Made by a program: the position numbers and the translations under genes
Part shown: positions 25,160 through 37,317 of the stretch, piece by piece
How the letters are laid out: each line of letters opens with the position of its first letter
Position numbering within the stretch: the first letter of the stretch is position 1
Notes under the pieces: generated by a model
Databases searched by the model: none
What the model saw: only the letters and a program-made list of their open reading frames with translations
Told to the model about the DNA's origin: nothing
Assembly: GCF_047675955.1 (NCBI RefSeq)
Contig: NC_132904.1
Location: 4,403,501-4,467,500, forward strand
Source: Chlorocebus sabaeus
Lineage: Eukaryota > Chordata > Mammalia > Primates > Cercopithecidae
Direction: 5' to 3'
Length of the DNA: 64,000 nucleotides

Positions 25160-25343
25160 TTTTCTTTTCTTTTTTTTTCTTTTTTTTTTTTTTTTGAGAT
25201 GGAGTTTTGTTCCTGTTGCCCAGGCTGGAGTGCAGTTGCGCGATCTGGACTCACTGCGACCTCTGCCTCTTGGGTCCAAGAGATTCTCTTGCCTCAGCCT
25301 CCCGAGTAGCTGGGATTACAGGCGCCCGCCACCACACCCATTG
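25160..25343 (-). mobile_element. Truncated Alu
   Basis: Antisense Alu half (T-rich tail to 'ccgccaccacaccca') cut by the next Alu. Confidence 0.9.
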
Positions 25344-25648
25344 CATTTATTTATTTATTTGTTTTTGAGATGGAGTCTTGCTCTGTCACCCAGGCTGGAG
25401 TGCAGTGGTGCGATCTCGGCTCACTGCAATCTCCGCCTCCCAGGTTCAAGCTATTCTCCTGCCTCAGCCTCCCTAGTAGCTGGGATTACAGGCATGCACC
25501 AGCACTGCCAGCTAACTTTTGTATTTTGAATAGAGACAGGGTTTCACCATGTTGGCCAGGCTGGTCTCGAACTCCTGACCTCAAGTAATCCACCTACCTC
25601 AGCCTCCCAAAGTGCCGGGATTACAGGTGTGAGCAACCACGCCTGGCC
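25344..25648 (-). mobile_element. Alu
   Basis: Full antisense Alu with a (ttta)n-type tail, ending 'gagcaaccacgcctggcc'. Confidence 0.92.
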
Positions 25649-26303
25649 CCACCTTCTCTGTGGTGCCCCGGGAAGGTGGGTGCGTTTCTGTGTGTTATGG
25701 CCCACGCTGGTGGGTGTGGGTGTACTTCTCCTGAAGCTGTGGGCTCCATTCCAAGCCCTGTTCAGTGTAAGGACTGGAAAGCACCTCGGCCAGGAGGTTC
25801 CAAGAAACCCAGTTGCTCCTTATATTAAGTGTGGTTGGCACTTTGATGGCTTGAATGGATTTCTACCAGCCGAGCTCTGGTGGGCAGGTTACCTAACCTG
25901 GTCTGCCCCACCTTCCTGCCCTGTGGGGACAGAGATCCTCTTGGGAGAGGAGAAATCCTTACACATCAGAGGCAGCTCTTTCCTTCCCCTCCACATCTCA
26001 AAGCGGGAAACCCCTCCAGCTGCCCAGCCGCCCAGGCCAGGCAGTGAATTTAGTAGATGGTAAATGTGACCAAAAACGGCCCACCCTCCAGGGAATTTGA
26101 ATAAATTGCTTCAACGAATGCTGGCCCAGGCTCTCAGCCCTGCAGGGACATTTTGAGTCTTCCTACACAAGCTCTTCAAGTTCAAACACGTTCCCAGGTA
26201 CTGAATATTCAGAGTGGTAGAAACCCACAGGGACGTTGGCGGACGTTATCCAACTGCCGTCGGACTAGGGACTTGATTCCCGCGGGCTGTGGCGCGTTCT
26301 TAC

Positions 26304-26368
26304 CTGACCAGGTCGATGGGCTGGTACTTATAGAAGACCCCATAACACGCCCACTCTTCGTACAGGAG
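26304..26368 (-). CDS. ANO1: ANO1 exon 9, with Cys at residue 307
   Basis: A 65-bp exon encoding LLYEEWACYGVFYKYQPIDLV plus AG of a split Arg codon, residues about 300-321. The acceptor is cctccccctcag and the donor is CAG/gtaaga. It is the pre-TM1 part of the cytosolic domain. Human ANO1 and ANO2, as remembered, read EEWARYG. Here the Arg is Cys, codon TGT at 26345-26347, preceded by GCG. A CGT-to-TGT change is the expected outcome of CpG deamination. This could be a species difference, a polymorphism, a rare variant in the sequenced animal, or a base-call error. Confidence 0.95.
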
Positions 26369-27900
26369 CTGAGGGGGAGGAAGCAGTGGGGTTGGTGACC
26401 ATGTGGCACTCTGAGGTTGCTCCTTGGAACACAGCAGTGAGGACTGAGCCTCCGTGACATGATTCATTTATCCCACAAACACGTCCTGAGAGTGGGCTGT
26501 GTGCGAGCAAGAGCGGGCCTCCCTTTGTCGGTGAACGTGGGGATGGAAAAGAAGCTTCTGGTAGGTTATGGAATGTGAGCTCTTCGTGATTTGACCTGGA
26601 ATTGATCTAAATGGGCCGGACGCTGTACGGCTTCTCACCTTTAGGGTTTTTGGTCGTCCCCGTCAGACACCAAACCATTCTTTATAAAGGGCACAAAACC
26701 ACCAGGGTTTTGAGCAGAGAAATACCAGTGGCGAAATTTTAAAAACTCTCACGGGATGCAAAGATACTCAAGGTTTATCTCCTGAGATGGGCTGTCTGAT
26801 TAACAGTGCTTCGTGAAATAAATGAAAGTGACACACACCCTGTTACCCCCCAGGCTTTGGGCAGGGATGGTAATGAGTTTGGTGGATTGGAAGCCTTGTG
26901 TGAACATGCAGAGGATGTCCTGAGGAAGACACCGGGTTAGGACTGCTGGTAAAAAAATAAAATAAAATAAAGCCATGCATGTGGGTGGTTAATGCTTTAC
27001 AGACCTCAACTCAAAGCCCAGCGACAGGGCCACACTCAGGGAAGGCAGGATGCAGGTACTTCGAGGGGCCCAGAGGCTGTCCGGGGACAGAGCAGCTGCC
27101 CACCAGGAACCAGAGGTGAGGCAGCTGCCCTCCTCCTCAGTTCAGAGCCCATTCTGGGGTCAAGCTGCCTCCCAAACTCAGAGTCAAGATCATGGCTGGG
27201 GGACGGGGGAACCCCTTGGAGCCTCCGTAACTCCTCCCAGTGTCTGGAGGGCGGGAAGTGAGTGTGAGCCGTCTCCACAGCTGACATAGCCTCGTGTGCC
27301 TGAGCGTCTCGTCTGGGGTAACACTGGGGCTGTGCGCTATAGAGAGCCCCCCACTGACAGACGGAGGGGAAACCGCGCAGGCGTACCCACGGCTGCCCCC
27401 ACCCAAAGTCACAGGTGGAGGGCGTGTTTCTGAAATCCACAGAGGGGCCGCCTGCTGCTGCACAGCCCCTCGAAGCCAACAGCCTCACCTGCAGCTGAGC
27501 ATGGCTATGGAGGGGCTTGTGACTTGTCTGCGGCCCTGGGCAGGTTCCCCTAGCCCCGAATCCAGAGTCCTGGGCAGACCCCTTCCCCCATCCCTGTCTC
27601 CTCCTTTACACTGAAGGATGCGATCTCTCCTCCCAGGGCACGGAGAGAAGGCAGATGGGCTCATGTGAGTTCGTGATGTGCAGAAGGCACAGGGTGGTTC
27701 TGCGGCAGTGCGTTTCCTTAGGCAGATAACGATGAAAAGGCCACAGTTTCACTGTGTACATAGGGAGGCCTCGGCCAGCAAGCCTTGATGAAACAGAGCT
27801 GTGCCTCTGCAGAAGCAAAGCAGCCATCGCTGACCTGGGCAGCTTCCTCCCCTCACCTAGTCAAGCCGCTGATTTATGCCACAGATAGGTGGAAGATGCG

Positions 27901-28676
27901 GCAGAGAGGGAGGAGGAGGGAGGGAGGGGACAGAGAGACAGAGGGAGGAAGAGGGAGAGACAGAGACAGACGGAGAGACAGAGAGAAGGAGGGAGGCAGG
28001 TAGAGAGACAGAGAGAAGTAGGGGGGAGGGAGAGAGATACAGAGACAGATGGAGAGACAGAGACAGAGAGAGGTGGGGGAGAGGGAGAGAGAGACAGAGA
28101 CAGATGGAGAGACAGAGACAGAAGGAGAGAAGCAGGGAGAGAGACAGAGAGAGGTAGGGGAGAGGGAGAGACAGACAGACGGAGAGACAGAGACAGAGAG
28201 AGGTGCGGGAGAGGGAGAGAGAGACAGAGAGAGAGACAGATGGAGAGACAGAGAGAAGAAGAGAGGCAGGGAGAGAGACAGAGAGAGGTGGGGAGAGGGA
28301 GAGAGAGACAGAGACAGAGAGAGAAGGAGGGAGGCAGAGGGAGAGACAGAGAGAGGTAGGGGAGAAGGAGAGAGAGACAGAGACAGATGGAGAGACAGAC
28401 AGAGAGAGAGAGAAGGGGGAGGGAGGAAAAGAGGGAGAGAGACTGAGACAGAGACAAGAGAAAGGTGGGGGCTAGGGAGAGAGACAGAGACAGATGGAGA
28501 GACAGAGACAGAGAGAAGAAAGGAGGCAGGGAGAGAGAGCAAGCGAGGAGGAGGAAGAGGGAGAGAGAGACAGAGGCAGATGGAGAGACAGAGATAGAGA
28601 GATGGAGAGAGAGGTGAGGGAGGGAGATGGGGACAGAAGGAGGGAGGGATCGAGACAGGGACAGGGAGAAAGGACA
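27901..28676. repeat. 0.8-kb purine (GA-rich) array
   Basis: Nearly unbroken purines on the plus strand, with recurring gagagacagag and ggtgggggagagggagag blocks and scattered single C or T. It becomes a polypyrimidine tract in the ANO1 pre-mRNA. Long Ser-Leu or Arg-Glu reading frames here are artefacts. Confidence 0.97.
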
Positions 28677-29907
28677 CAGTGCTGCACCGGGGGAGGAAGG
28701 ACCCGCCCTCGGTGGTTCCCACCATCTTCTGACAGACGCATGGAGGGGGCCCACCCCCAGCTTTCTACATAAACCACTTGACCTCCGTGGACTTTTCTTC
28801 CCGCCAAGAGGTGACATCAATCACTCTGCACCGTCAAGGCAAAGAAATCCAACTAAAGACTCCACTGTTAGTGCTGGAAGGACTCCAAGGTGGCACCTTA
28901 GCCCCGGTGAGCGGGCGGTGGGGTGTCCAGGCATGGGGGCTGTGGACTGGAGAACCAGGCCAGCCAGGTGGCTTCAGTCACTGTGACCTGGGAGCCTTCC
29001 AGCATCCGGACTCTGGAGGGATCCCAATAACCCTCAGGCATCTCTCTTGTCGAAACCCCCTGCCAGGACTCACATGGCTGCCGCCGGCCCTTGGTGACAT
29101 GGATGCCGTCTTTAATTGGTGTACATCCTTGCCCCTTGCCTTTCCCTCTAGAACAGAGGCACCAGAGGGACCAGTTTTGTCTGGTCCTTCTCACCCTCCA
29201 TGCCTCCAACAGGGCCTGTGGGTTTTCAGTAAGTGACTGTTGAATGAATGGATAAATGGATGGATAAATGACATGTCGGGCTCTGTGGCTCCCAGTCCAG
29301 CCCAGGGATGCAGCAGACCTCAGTCCACACCTGGAGTCAATCCCCCACAACCCAAGCCACCCCGCTCCCCCACAGGGCCCAGGTGGTCCTACTCTTCCAG
29401 TGCCCTGGCAGGAGGAGGCAGCAGCTGCTCAGCAGAATACCTTCTGCACATCCAAAGACAGCTCTGGGGGCGTGTCTTGCTCACCTGGGGTTTAGTTCTG
29501 TGTGGGTGTGAACTCGCCCAAGATCCTGGAGGAAGGCGCTCACTCTCAAGTACTCCTACGTGTTTGTGGTCCCATGATCAGACCGAGAGTGATGGCTGCC
29601 CTGCCGTGGCCCAGACCTGCCTCCTGCTTAAACTTCCCTACACTCTCTTCTGCCTACCCTCCAGCTCAGCACAGGAAAATGTCCTTGGCTGCACTTTCCT
29701 TTCTGCCCTGTGAGGTACCCAGGGTCAGGCACGTGGGGCTCCTGCCACTGGTGGGAACAATAATGGAGAAGGCATGGGGTCTGTCACTGGAAAGGCAAAA
29801 ACTCAGTGCCAGGCTGTGATGTGGAGCCATCGCGGCAGAATGCAGAGTTCCCCGCAGCTCTGAGTCAGGACCCAAACACTCATCTAATCCTCCCTCCTTT
29901 TCTTCTT

Positions 29908-31310
29908 TCCATCATCCATCTACCTACTCATCATCCATCATTCATTCCTCCAGCATCCATCATTCATCCCTCCATCATCCATCCATCATTAATTATTCAT
30001 CCCTCTGGCATCCATCTATTCACCTACCCATCCACCCATCATCCATCCACCCATCCATCCATCATCTATCTACCCACCCATCATCCATCATTAATTATTC
30101 ATCCCCCTGGCATCCATCTATTTACCTACCAATCCACCCACCCATCATCTATCATTCATCATTCCATCATCCACCATTCACCCATCATCCACCATTCATT
30201 CCTCCAGCGCCCGTCCATCCATCTATCCATCCATCCATCCATCCATCCATCCATCCATCCATCCATCCACCCATCAGCCATCATTTATTCCTCCAACATC
30301 CATCATTCATCCTTCCATCAGCCACCCATCCAAAAATCATTAATTATTCATCCCTCCGGCATCCATCCATTCACCTACCCACCCACCAATCCATCATCTA
30401 TCATTCATCCTTGCATCATCCACCCATCCACCCATCATACATCATTAATTCCTCCAGGACTCATCCATCCATTTATCCATCCATCCATCCATCCATCCAC
30501 CCACCCTCCCACCCACCCATCATCCATCATTCGTTCCTCCAACATCCATCATTCATCCTTCCAATGGCCATCCATCCATCCATATTAATTATTCATCCCT
30601 CAGGAATCCATCCATTCATCTACCCACCCACCTATCATCCATCCAACCATCCATCCATCATTCATCCACCCACCCTTCATCCATCCTTCATCCTTCCATC
30701 ATCCATCCACCCACCCATCATCCATCATTCATTCCTCCAGCATCCATCCATCCACCCACCCATCATCCATCATTCATTCTTCCAGCATCCATCCACCCAT
30801 CTACCCATTCACCCACTTACCTATCATCCATCCATCCATCCATCATTGATTATTCATCCCTCCAGCATCCATCCATCCACCTATCTGCTCACCCACCTAT
30901 CATCCATCATTCATGCTTCCATCAGCTGCCCATCCACCCACCCACTCATCATCCATCATTCATCCCTTCAGCACCCATCCATCCATCCACCCACACACCT
31001 ACCCATCCATCAACCATCCATCTGTCCATCCACCCATTCACCCATCCACCCACCCACTCATCCGTCAACCGTCATTTATCTCTCCACCATCCATCCGTCC
31101 ACCCACCCGCCCATCAATCATCTATTCATCCATCCACCCATTCGCCCATCCGTAATTTATCCATCCATCCATCCATCCATCCATCCATCCATCCATCCAT
31201 CCATCCCTCCCTCCCTCCCTCCCTCCATCCCTCCATCCATTTATCCATTATACACTTATCCATCTCCATCTCTATCCATCCATTTATCATCCCTTAATCC
31301 ACTCATCCAC
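29908..31310. repeat. 1.4-kb CATC-type array
   Basis: Tetranucleotide ccat/catc repeats, some perfect for tens of bases (for example 30220-30268 and 31155-31204), mixed with a longer recurring block containing attcattcctccagcatcc. The latter recurs many times, so the array has higher-order structure. Confidence 0.97.
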
Positions 31311-32400
31311 CGAACTGTCATTCATTACTCCCTGACTACCCCCATGGGCCAGGCATTGTATCCACTGCTAGGACCTAAAATTAAATGGGGAGTGGGAAGC
31401 ATTCCAGGTAAACAGCTGGGCCTGGACAAACCCACATTGTGTTTGCTGGGCCTGGCACACAGTAGTGCACAGTAAGTATTTCTTGAATGAATAAGTAACT
31501 GAATGAGCTAGTCCTGGCACTGATGTGACCATCAGCCAAGCAATCCTGAGATTAGAAAAGCAGCCAGTGTGGCTTGAGAATGGAGGAGGGGGAGGAGGGG
31601 GTAGGGTTCAGGGGCCTGTGACCCAGAGAACTGAATTCAGCTAGAAAGAAACTGCTGGCGTCCATGGAAGAAGCATCTTTAGGGGGAGGATAGGCATCTG
31701 CTAAGCACCAGAGGGGTGCAGAGGAATGAAGGGGGCTGGACTCTGAGGCTGGAATTGGTCAGGACAGGCCTGTGGAGGGGATGTTCCTTTTCCAACAGGA
31801 TCGGGGTGGGGAGTTCTGCAAGTCATGGGGTCTCAGACGATGCCAGATGTTACACTAAAAATAACCAAATATGTAATTTTTGTGCTAAGTTAGATAGCAT
31901 CTTCATCTGGACTCCCAGGCAGGCAAGCTGCATCAAGTACCAAAGATTTAAAAACATGTATGGGGGCCTGTGGGGGGAGGCTGAAAGGAGGAACGTTCCA
32001 TACACAGAGGTCCTGGCCCCTGGGAATTGGGACAAGGCCACTATTGTGAGGTTGTCAGGGAAGTGTCTCTACCCACCACCTGCGGAAGGACCAGCAGTTG
32101 AGGCAAGGTCTAGGAAGGACTGCTTCCCGGGAGGGAAGGCTGGGCATGTTTGGGGAACAGAGGCTGACGTGGAGACCTGGGGGGATGGCTGGTATCGGGT
32201 GTGGACCCATGGGGGAGAAGGGAAGAGCAAATGGCTGTGGTGGAGACATGTTCTTTTGCGGGGCATGGTAGAGGAACAGAGCTTCCTGGGGAGCCTGGGT
32301 GGGAAGGGTGGAATTTCCATGCTCAGAGCGACGGACAGAGGGTGGGGACCGACGCTTTGGGGAGTGAGGGATTAGCAACAGCCACTAAAGAATAAAGGGG

Positions 32401-32694
32401 CTGGCTGGGTGCGGTGACTCATGCTTGTAATTCTAGCACTTTGGGAGGCTGAGGCGGGTGGATCACTTGAGACCAGGAGTTCAAGACCAGCCTGGCCAAC
32501 ATGGCAAAAGCCTGTCTCTACTAAAAATACAAAAATTAGCCGGGTGTGCTGGCAGGCACCTGTAATCCCAGCTACTCTGGCGGCTGAGGCAGGAGAATCA
32601 CTTGAACCAGGAGGCAGAGGCTGCAGAGAGCCGAGACTGCGCCATTGTACTCCAGCCTGAGTGACAGAGTGAGACTCCATCTCCCCGCAATAAA
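32401..32694 (+). mobile_element. Alu
   Basis: Full sense Alu. Target duplication aagaataaagggg at 32388-32400 and 32695-32707 is perfect. Confidence 0.95.
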
Positions 32695-33277
32695 AAGAAT
32701 AAAGGGGTCACCCAGTGTTTCCCAAAGTGTGTTCCCTGGAACACTAACTCGACAACTTATCCATTTAAAAGGGTTCCAGGTAAGGTAAATTTGAGAAACG
32801 CTTCACTGACCACCATCAAACAGGTTTCCCCAATGCGCTGCTGGGGGCCATTGTTCTCTGTGCACCTGGTCTCAGTGGTTCCCAAGTTTATTTGCCTGGG
32901 AGCCCTGTGGGATTAGGCCACGTGCCAGCAAGGACTGCTGGAGGCCCAGGCACAGTTCAGATTGTCCTGAGAAGATAAGGGAAGGACAGCGTGTGAGGAG
33001 TGGGCTCTGGGAGGGCGGCTTTCCCTTTCCCGTGCTCACAGCCACCTGCCAAGGGCATTTTTGAGAATCAGAAAGAGGAAAACAAACCAGCCACACAAAG
33101 CTCATGGACTTTTCTCCTGAAAAGGCAAGAGGGGACACCCACTGCTCAGCCCCCTGCAGCGAGCGCCCTGGGGAGGCCCTGGAGGCCAGCGAGTCCTCGG
33201 TCCAGCTGCAGACCCACCCCCGCCCCAGAATACCTGCAGCCTCGACAGCCGCCTCCTGCTCCGCTCCATCAACTTAC

Positions 33278-33319
33278 CTTTCTGTCGTTGAACTCCACGT
33301 TTTCACCCTCGTAGTCTCC
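33278..33319 (-). CDS. ANO1: ANO1 exon 8 (42-nt small exon)
   Basis: A 42-bp exon, phase 0 at both ends, encoding GDYEGENVEFNDRK (residues about 286-299). The acceptor is tcgtttttaacag and the donor is AAG/gtaagt. It is very short but has strong splice sites. Skipping it would remove 14 residues without a frameshift. Intron 8, immediately downstream in the transcript, holds the two largest simple-sequence arrays of this half of the window (29908-31310 and 27901-28676). Confidence 0.95.
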
Positions 33320-33628
33320 CTGTTAAAAACGAGGAAAGGGACTTTCTTATCATCCAGTGGAGCTTTGGAGGCACTCACATCCATAATGTTTCAAAACATA
33401 AACCCCAGCAGCCCTCGTTGACACAAATTAGATCATCCTGGGACAACATTTCACAGAGAGCGGGAGGGTTGCCCGGGGGTGCCCCCTGTTCCGATAGAAA
33501 GGCCGTGTCCGTCCTGTTGGCCTCTAGGATGGCCTGAGCGGCCTCTTCCCTTGACACAGAGGGGATTCTAGGAGAGGATCCACGGTTGGGTCCTTGGAAC
33601 CAGAAACACAAATGAAAGGGGGCTTTCG

Positions 33629-33709
33629 TGAGCTGAGATCACGCCACTGCACTCCAGCCTGGGCGACACAGTGAGACTCCGTCTCAAAAAAAAAAAAAAA
33701 AAAAAAAAA
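33629..33709 (+). mobile_element. 5'-truncated Alu
   Basis: Only the last 57 or so bases of an Alu plus a long A-tail, yet flanked by gaaagggggctttcg (33614-33628) and gaaagggtctttcg (33710-33723). It therefore arrived truncated rather than being eroded. Confidence 0.85.
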
Positions 33710-34240
33710 GAAAGGGTCTTTCGGAGGCAGGAAGAGTCCTATCAATAGGGTGCGCATACATCCCACTCTGCTGGGACAGTCCGTGTCTTGCTCCCTTTCG
33801 CTGTGGAGCATCCCAAGAGGGACAGTAAATGACATGGCCACTGTCATCTAGATCAGTGAGTCCAACACTCCCATTTTACAGATGGAAACACTGAGGCTCC
33901 GAGAAGCAAATTGATATTTCTGAGGACACACAGCTAAGATTGGTCAGACCCTGACTTGGATCTAGACCTTCAAACCTAAAGGAAGAGAAAGGTGTAAGGG
34001 TTGAAAGCCCGTCTTGGGACATCATGGGTCTAGACTGCCTATGGCTGTGTGCACGTTACCCTCGCAAACACTCAAAACGATACTGAACTGTCATTCAGTG
34101 AGCCCCAAATAACTACAGTTGACATAAGTAACTGGGGAGGAGCAGCAAGGGAGCAGCTCTGTCGAGGTTCAGGGCATGGCTGGCCTGGCCTGGCTAACGG
34201 TTTTTTTTTTTTTTCTGAGACTATAGGCATGAGCCACTGT

Positions 34241-34437
34241 GCCCAACTGACCAGATATTTTTGACGAATGAATGAATGAACGAATGGATGCAGTAAGCAC
34301 AGGATTGGAATGGGGTAGGATGCCAACAGCTTCACGGTGAGGAAGATGGAAGTAAAAATGTAAAGCCGAAACTACACAGCATGCAGTGAGAGCCTCATCA
34401 TGGCCGCCGAGGCCAGCCTGAACCTCCCTTTAGTCTT
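34241..34437. repeat. Local duplication, copy 1
   Basis: Starts in an Alu remnant (ccactgtgcccaactgaccag) and continues through unique sequence ggattggaatggggtaggat and gtaaagccgaaactacacag, stopping at cctttagtc where it abuts an Alu. The paired copy is at 35517-35745. Confidence 0.93.
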
Positions 34438-34689
34438 ATCGCTCAGGCTGGAGTACAATGGTGTGATCTCGGCTCACTGCAACCTTTGCTTCTGGGTTCA
34501 AGTGATTCTCCTGCCTTAGTCTCCCAAGTAGCTGGGACTACCACCACACCCAGCTAATTTTTGTATGTTTAGTAGAGACGGGGTTTCACCATGTTGGCCA
34601 GGCTGGTCTCAAACTCCTGACCTCAAGTGATCCGCCCACCTCGGCCTCCCAAAGTGCTGGGATTACAGGCGTGAGCCACTGCACCTGGC
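34438..34689 (-). mobile_element. Alu, tail missing
   Basis: Antisense Alu beginning at 'tatcgctcaggctggag' without T-run, directly joined to duplication copy 1. Confidence 0.9.
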
Positions 34690-35224
34690 CTGGCCAACGA
34701 GTCTTAAGAATATCCAGGCAGACAAAGCTATGGGACTCTTGGGGGTCTGTCCAGTGCCCTCTGCACTCACCAGCAACTTCCATGACTCCTCTAACCCCTG
34801 CCAGGTGGAGACAACTTGACCATACACTCAAGCAAGTGACCCAGTACGGGTGGTCTTGGAACCAAGATGCTCTGAGAGCAGTTTAACCAATTTCCTCCTA
34901 AGTCTTCAGGGGGTCCTCCCCCACCCAAGCCTGACTCCTTTTAGTATTTCCCAGTCTCTTTACGTGGATGAGACAGCCACACGATCCCAGCAGCATCTTA
35001 TTTATATGGAGGTCCCTACGCTGGTGACCTCAGGCAGGGAGATGTTAGTCAGGAGGAAAGCCAAAAAGTCACCAAGTAGCCGACATAAATATCAAAGTCC
35101 TTTCAGTTCAGGTGATACACTCTGATTCCGACTTCCTCAGGGTCTCGCCTGGAGCACGTGACTCTTACCCACACACAGTTCTACCAGGTTGTTATCTGCT
35201 TGGCAATGGCATTTACCAGATACT

Positions 35225-35516
35225 CTTTTTTTTTTTTTTTTTTTTCTGAGATGGAGTTTTGCTCTGTCTCCCAGAGTGGAGTGCAGCGGCACAATCTTGG
35301 CTCACTGCAACCTCTGCCTCCCGGGTTCAAGCAATTCTCCTGCCTCAGCCTCCTAAGTAGCTGGGATTACAGGCATGTGCCACCGTGCCCAGCTAATTTT
35401 TGTATTTTTAGTAGAGATGAGGTTTTGCTATGCTGGCCAGGCTGGTTTCGACCTCCTGACCTCAGGTGATCCACCCGTTTCAGCCTCCCGAAGTGCTGTG
35501 ATTACAGGCATGAATC
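35225..35516 (-). mobile_element. Alu
   Basis: Antisense Alu with T-run. Its far end (aggcatgaatcactgtgccc) runs into duplication copy 2. Confidence 0.92.
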
Positions 35517-35572
35517 ACTGTGCCCAACTGACCAGATATTTTTGACAAATGAATGAATGAATGAATGAATGA

Positions 35573-35603
<31 letters not shown>

Positions 35604-35745
35604 CAATAAGCACAGGATTGGAATGGGGTAGGATGCAGGACAGCTTCCTGGTGAGGAAGATGGAAGTAAAAATGTAAAGCCGGAACTACACAGCATGCAG
35701 TGAGAGCCTCACCATGGCCACCGAGGCCAGCCTGAACTTCCCTTC
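35517..35745. repeat. Local duplication, copy 2
   Basis: Nearly identical to 34241-34437 over unique sequence. It is about 30 bp longer because the aatg and gatg runs are expanded (35548-35602). Confidence 0.93.
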
Positions 35746-37317
35746 AGTCAGTGTTCTGGGTAAGGACATGGGTTCACACGGCTCAGGCCAGAACCAGTCA
35801 CCTCCGCAAATGCTTAAACATCAGCTTTGGTACTTAGCAGCATGGGTGCCCTTCAGTTGTATGGACAATCTGTGGCTGTAAAATTCTATATTCCCTAAGG
35901 ATACCTGACACCCACAGCCCACGGCTTCTGGGTTCCACTCCTTCTGGACTGTGCACCCCTGGGCAAGTGGCCTGAGCCTCTCCAGCCTGTTTCTCCATCT
36001 TTAAAGTGGGAACAGACCCCACATGACTGCATAAGGCACGATGAAGATTTTGAAAGAGGAGATTCTCTGCAAGGATCTTGGAGATGCTTCTTGTGAGGCT
36101 GGCTCTCTGACGAGAAATAGATCCAGCTGCTGAGGGAGTTTTGCACCAGTCAGTTTAAACTGTCGACAGTCAATCCCTAAAACAAACGCAGGAGTAGCCG
36201 CCAAGAAGAGGGTTGCATTTGGCCCGTGACAGGATGAGGTGGGTACGCAGTGAGGCGCTGGAGCTGCAGTGTCACTAGGGATGGCTTTTGGCCCCAGCTC
36301 CTCCACAGGGGCTGTTCGACCTCAGGCAAGTTACTAAACCTCTCTGAGTCTCTGTGTCTGCACAGGTTATATGAGGTACAGTTCCTTCTAAACAGAGGGC
36401 TCTGCACACAGTAGGAGATGAAATATGTTCATTTCTCCCCTTTCCCTTTTAAGACTTAAAGGGCTAACTCAAAACAGGCAGGAAGGGCCGGAAACATTTT
36501 GGCTTTGGTACCTCAACCTCTCAGCAGGGATTACCTGCTTAAAGGTCAATCAGGAGCATGGATGTAGCTCTAGGCTGCCTTCTTGGGATCATGGATTGTG
36601 CCAGGCAGGGCTGTCTTCCTGGCACCCAGCCAGAGCCTGCACAGGGTGGAGCAGAACAGCCACACCGGCTGGGTCCTCTGGAGGAAAGCCTGACAGAGGG
36701 GAGGAGTGGGCTCCTCCAGACTCAGGGCTTCAGGGCAGGAACCCAGAGCCACTGCCATGGTCTAGGGGCTTCAGCCCTGCCCTTGGAACCTCCCCAGACA
36801 GCAGGTTACTGGCCGAGGCAAACTGACTCAGTCCAATCCGAATCAACACCACGTTTACTGAGCACCTATTAAGTGCTGAGCGCTGGGACTTCCTTGAGAT
36901 GACACACATAACTAAAGGTGGTCAGACGGCGGTGTCTGTGCAGGTCAGAGACCATCCGAGGCCCAGAGAAGGGAGGAAGAAGCCACTAGTCCTGGGGAGG
37001 AAGGCAACAGGAAGGCTTGGTGTGGGAGCATCTGTCCGCCTGGGGTGGGGCGGGGCGGGGAAGAGTACTGTAGAACGAACAGCATGTGTGAACACACAAA
37101 GGGAGGAAACGGGGCTACCCAAACACCCCAATCCCTGGACCTACAGGGAGGAGGAGACCCTGACAGGGAGGCCACGAGGTGACGGGCGGCAGATCTGCCC
37201 AGACTCCTTCCCTTGGGGTCAACCCTCTGGAGAAGACACCTCTGGACTGCCCTGCGGGATCCCTGCACCTTCCATTTGTCTAATCCAGTGTTTCTTCCTC
37301 AAGAAGAGAGGAATTAG

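Larger units (their letters stand above)
24960..26303 (-). other. ANO1: ANO1 intron 9 (1.3 kb)
   Basis: Two abutting Alus in the same orientation occupy 25160-25648. 24960-25160 and 25650-26303 look unique. Confidence 0.85.
26369..33277 (-). other. ANO1: ANO1 intron 8 (6.9 kb)
   Basis: Dominated by a purine array (27901-28676) and a CATC-type array (29908-31310). One Alu lies at 32401-32694 and a G-run cluster at 31588-31614. 26369-27900, 28680-29900, 31320-32400 and 32710-33277 are otherwise unique-looking, with a small aaaat/aaata run at 26949-26971. Confidence 0.8.

Noticed and set aside
27861..28820. Long Ser/Leu-rich and Arg/Glu-rich open frames
   Set aside because: Artefact of the purine array, which lacks stop codons in most frames.
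29806..31475. 260- and 354-residue His/Pro/Ser/Ile-rich open frames
   Set aside because: Direct translation of the CATC array; not a gene.
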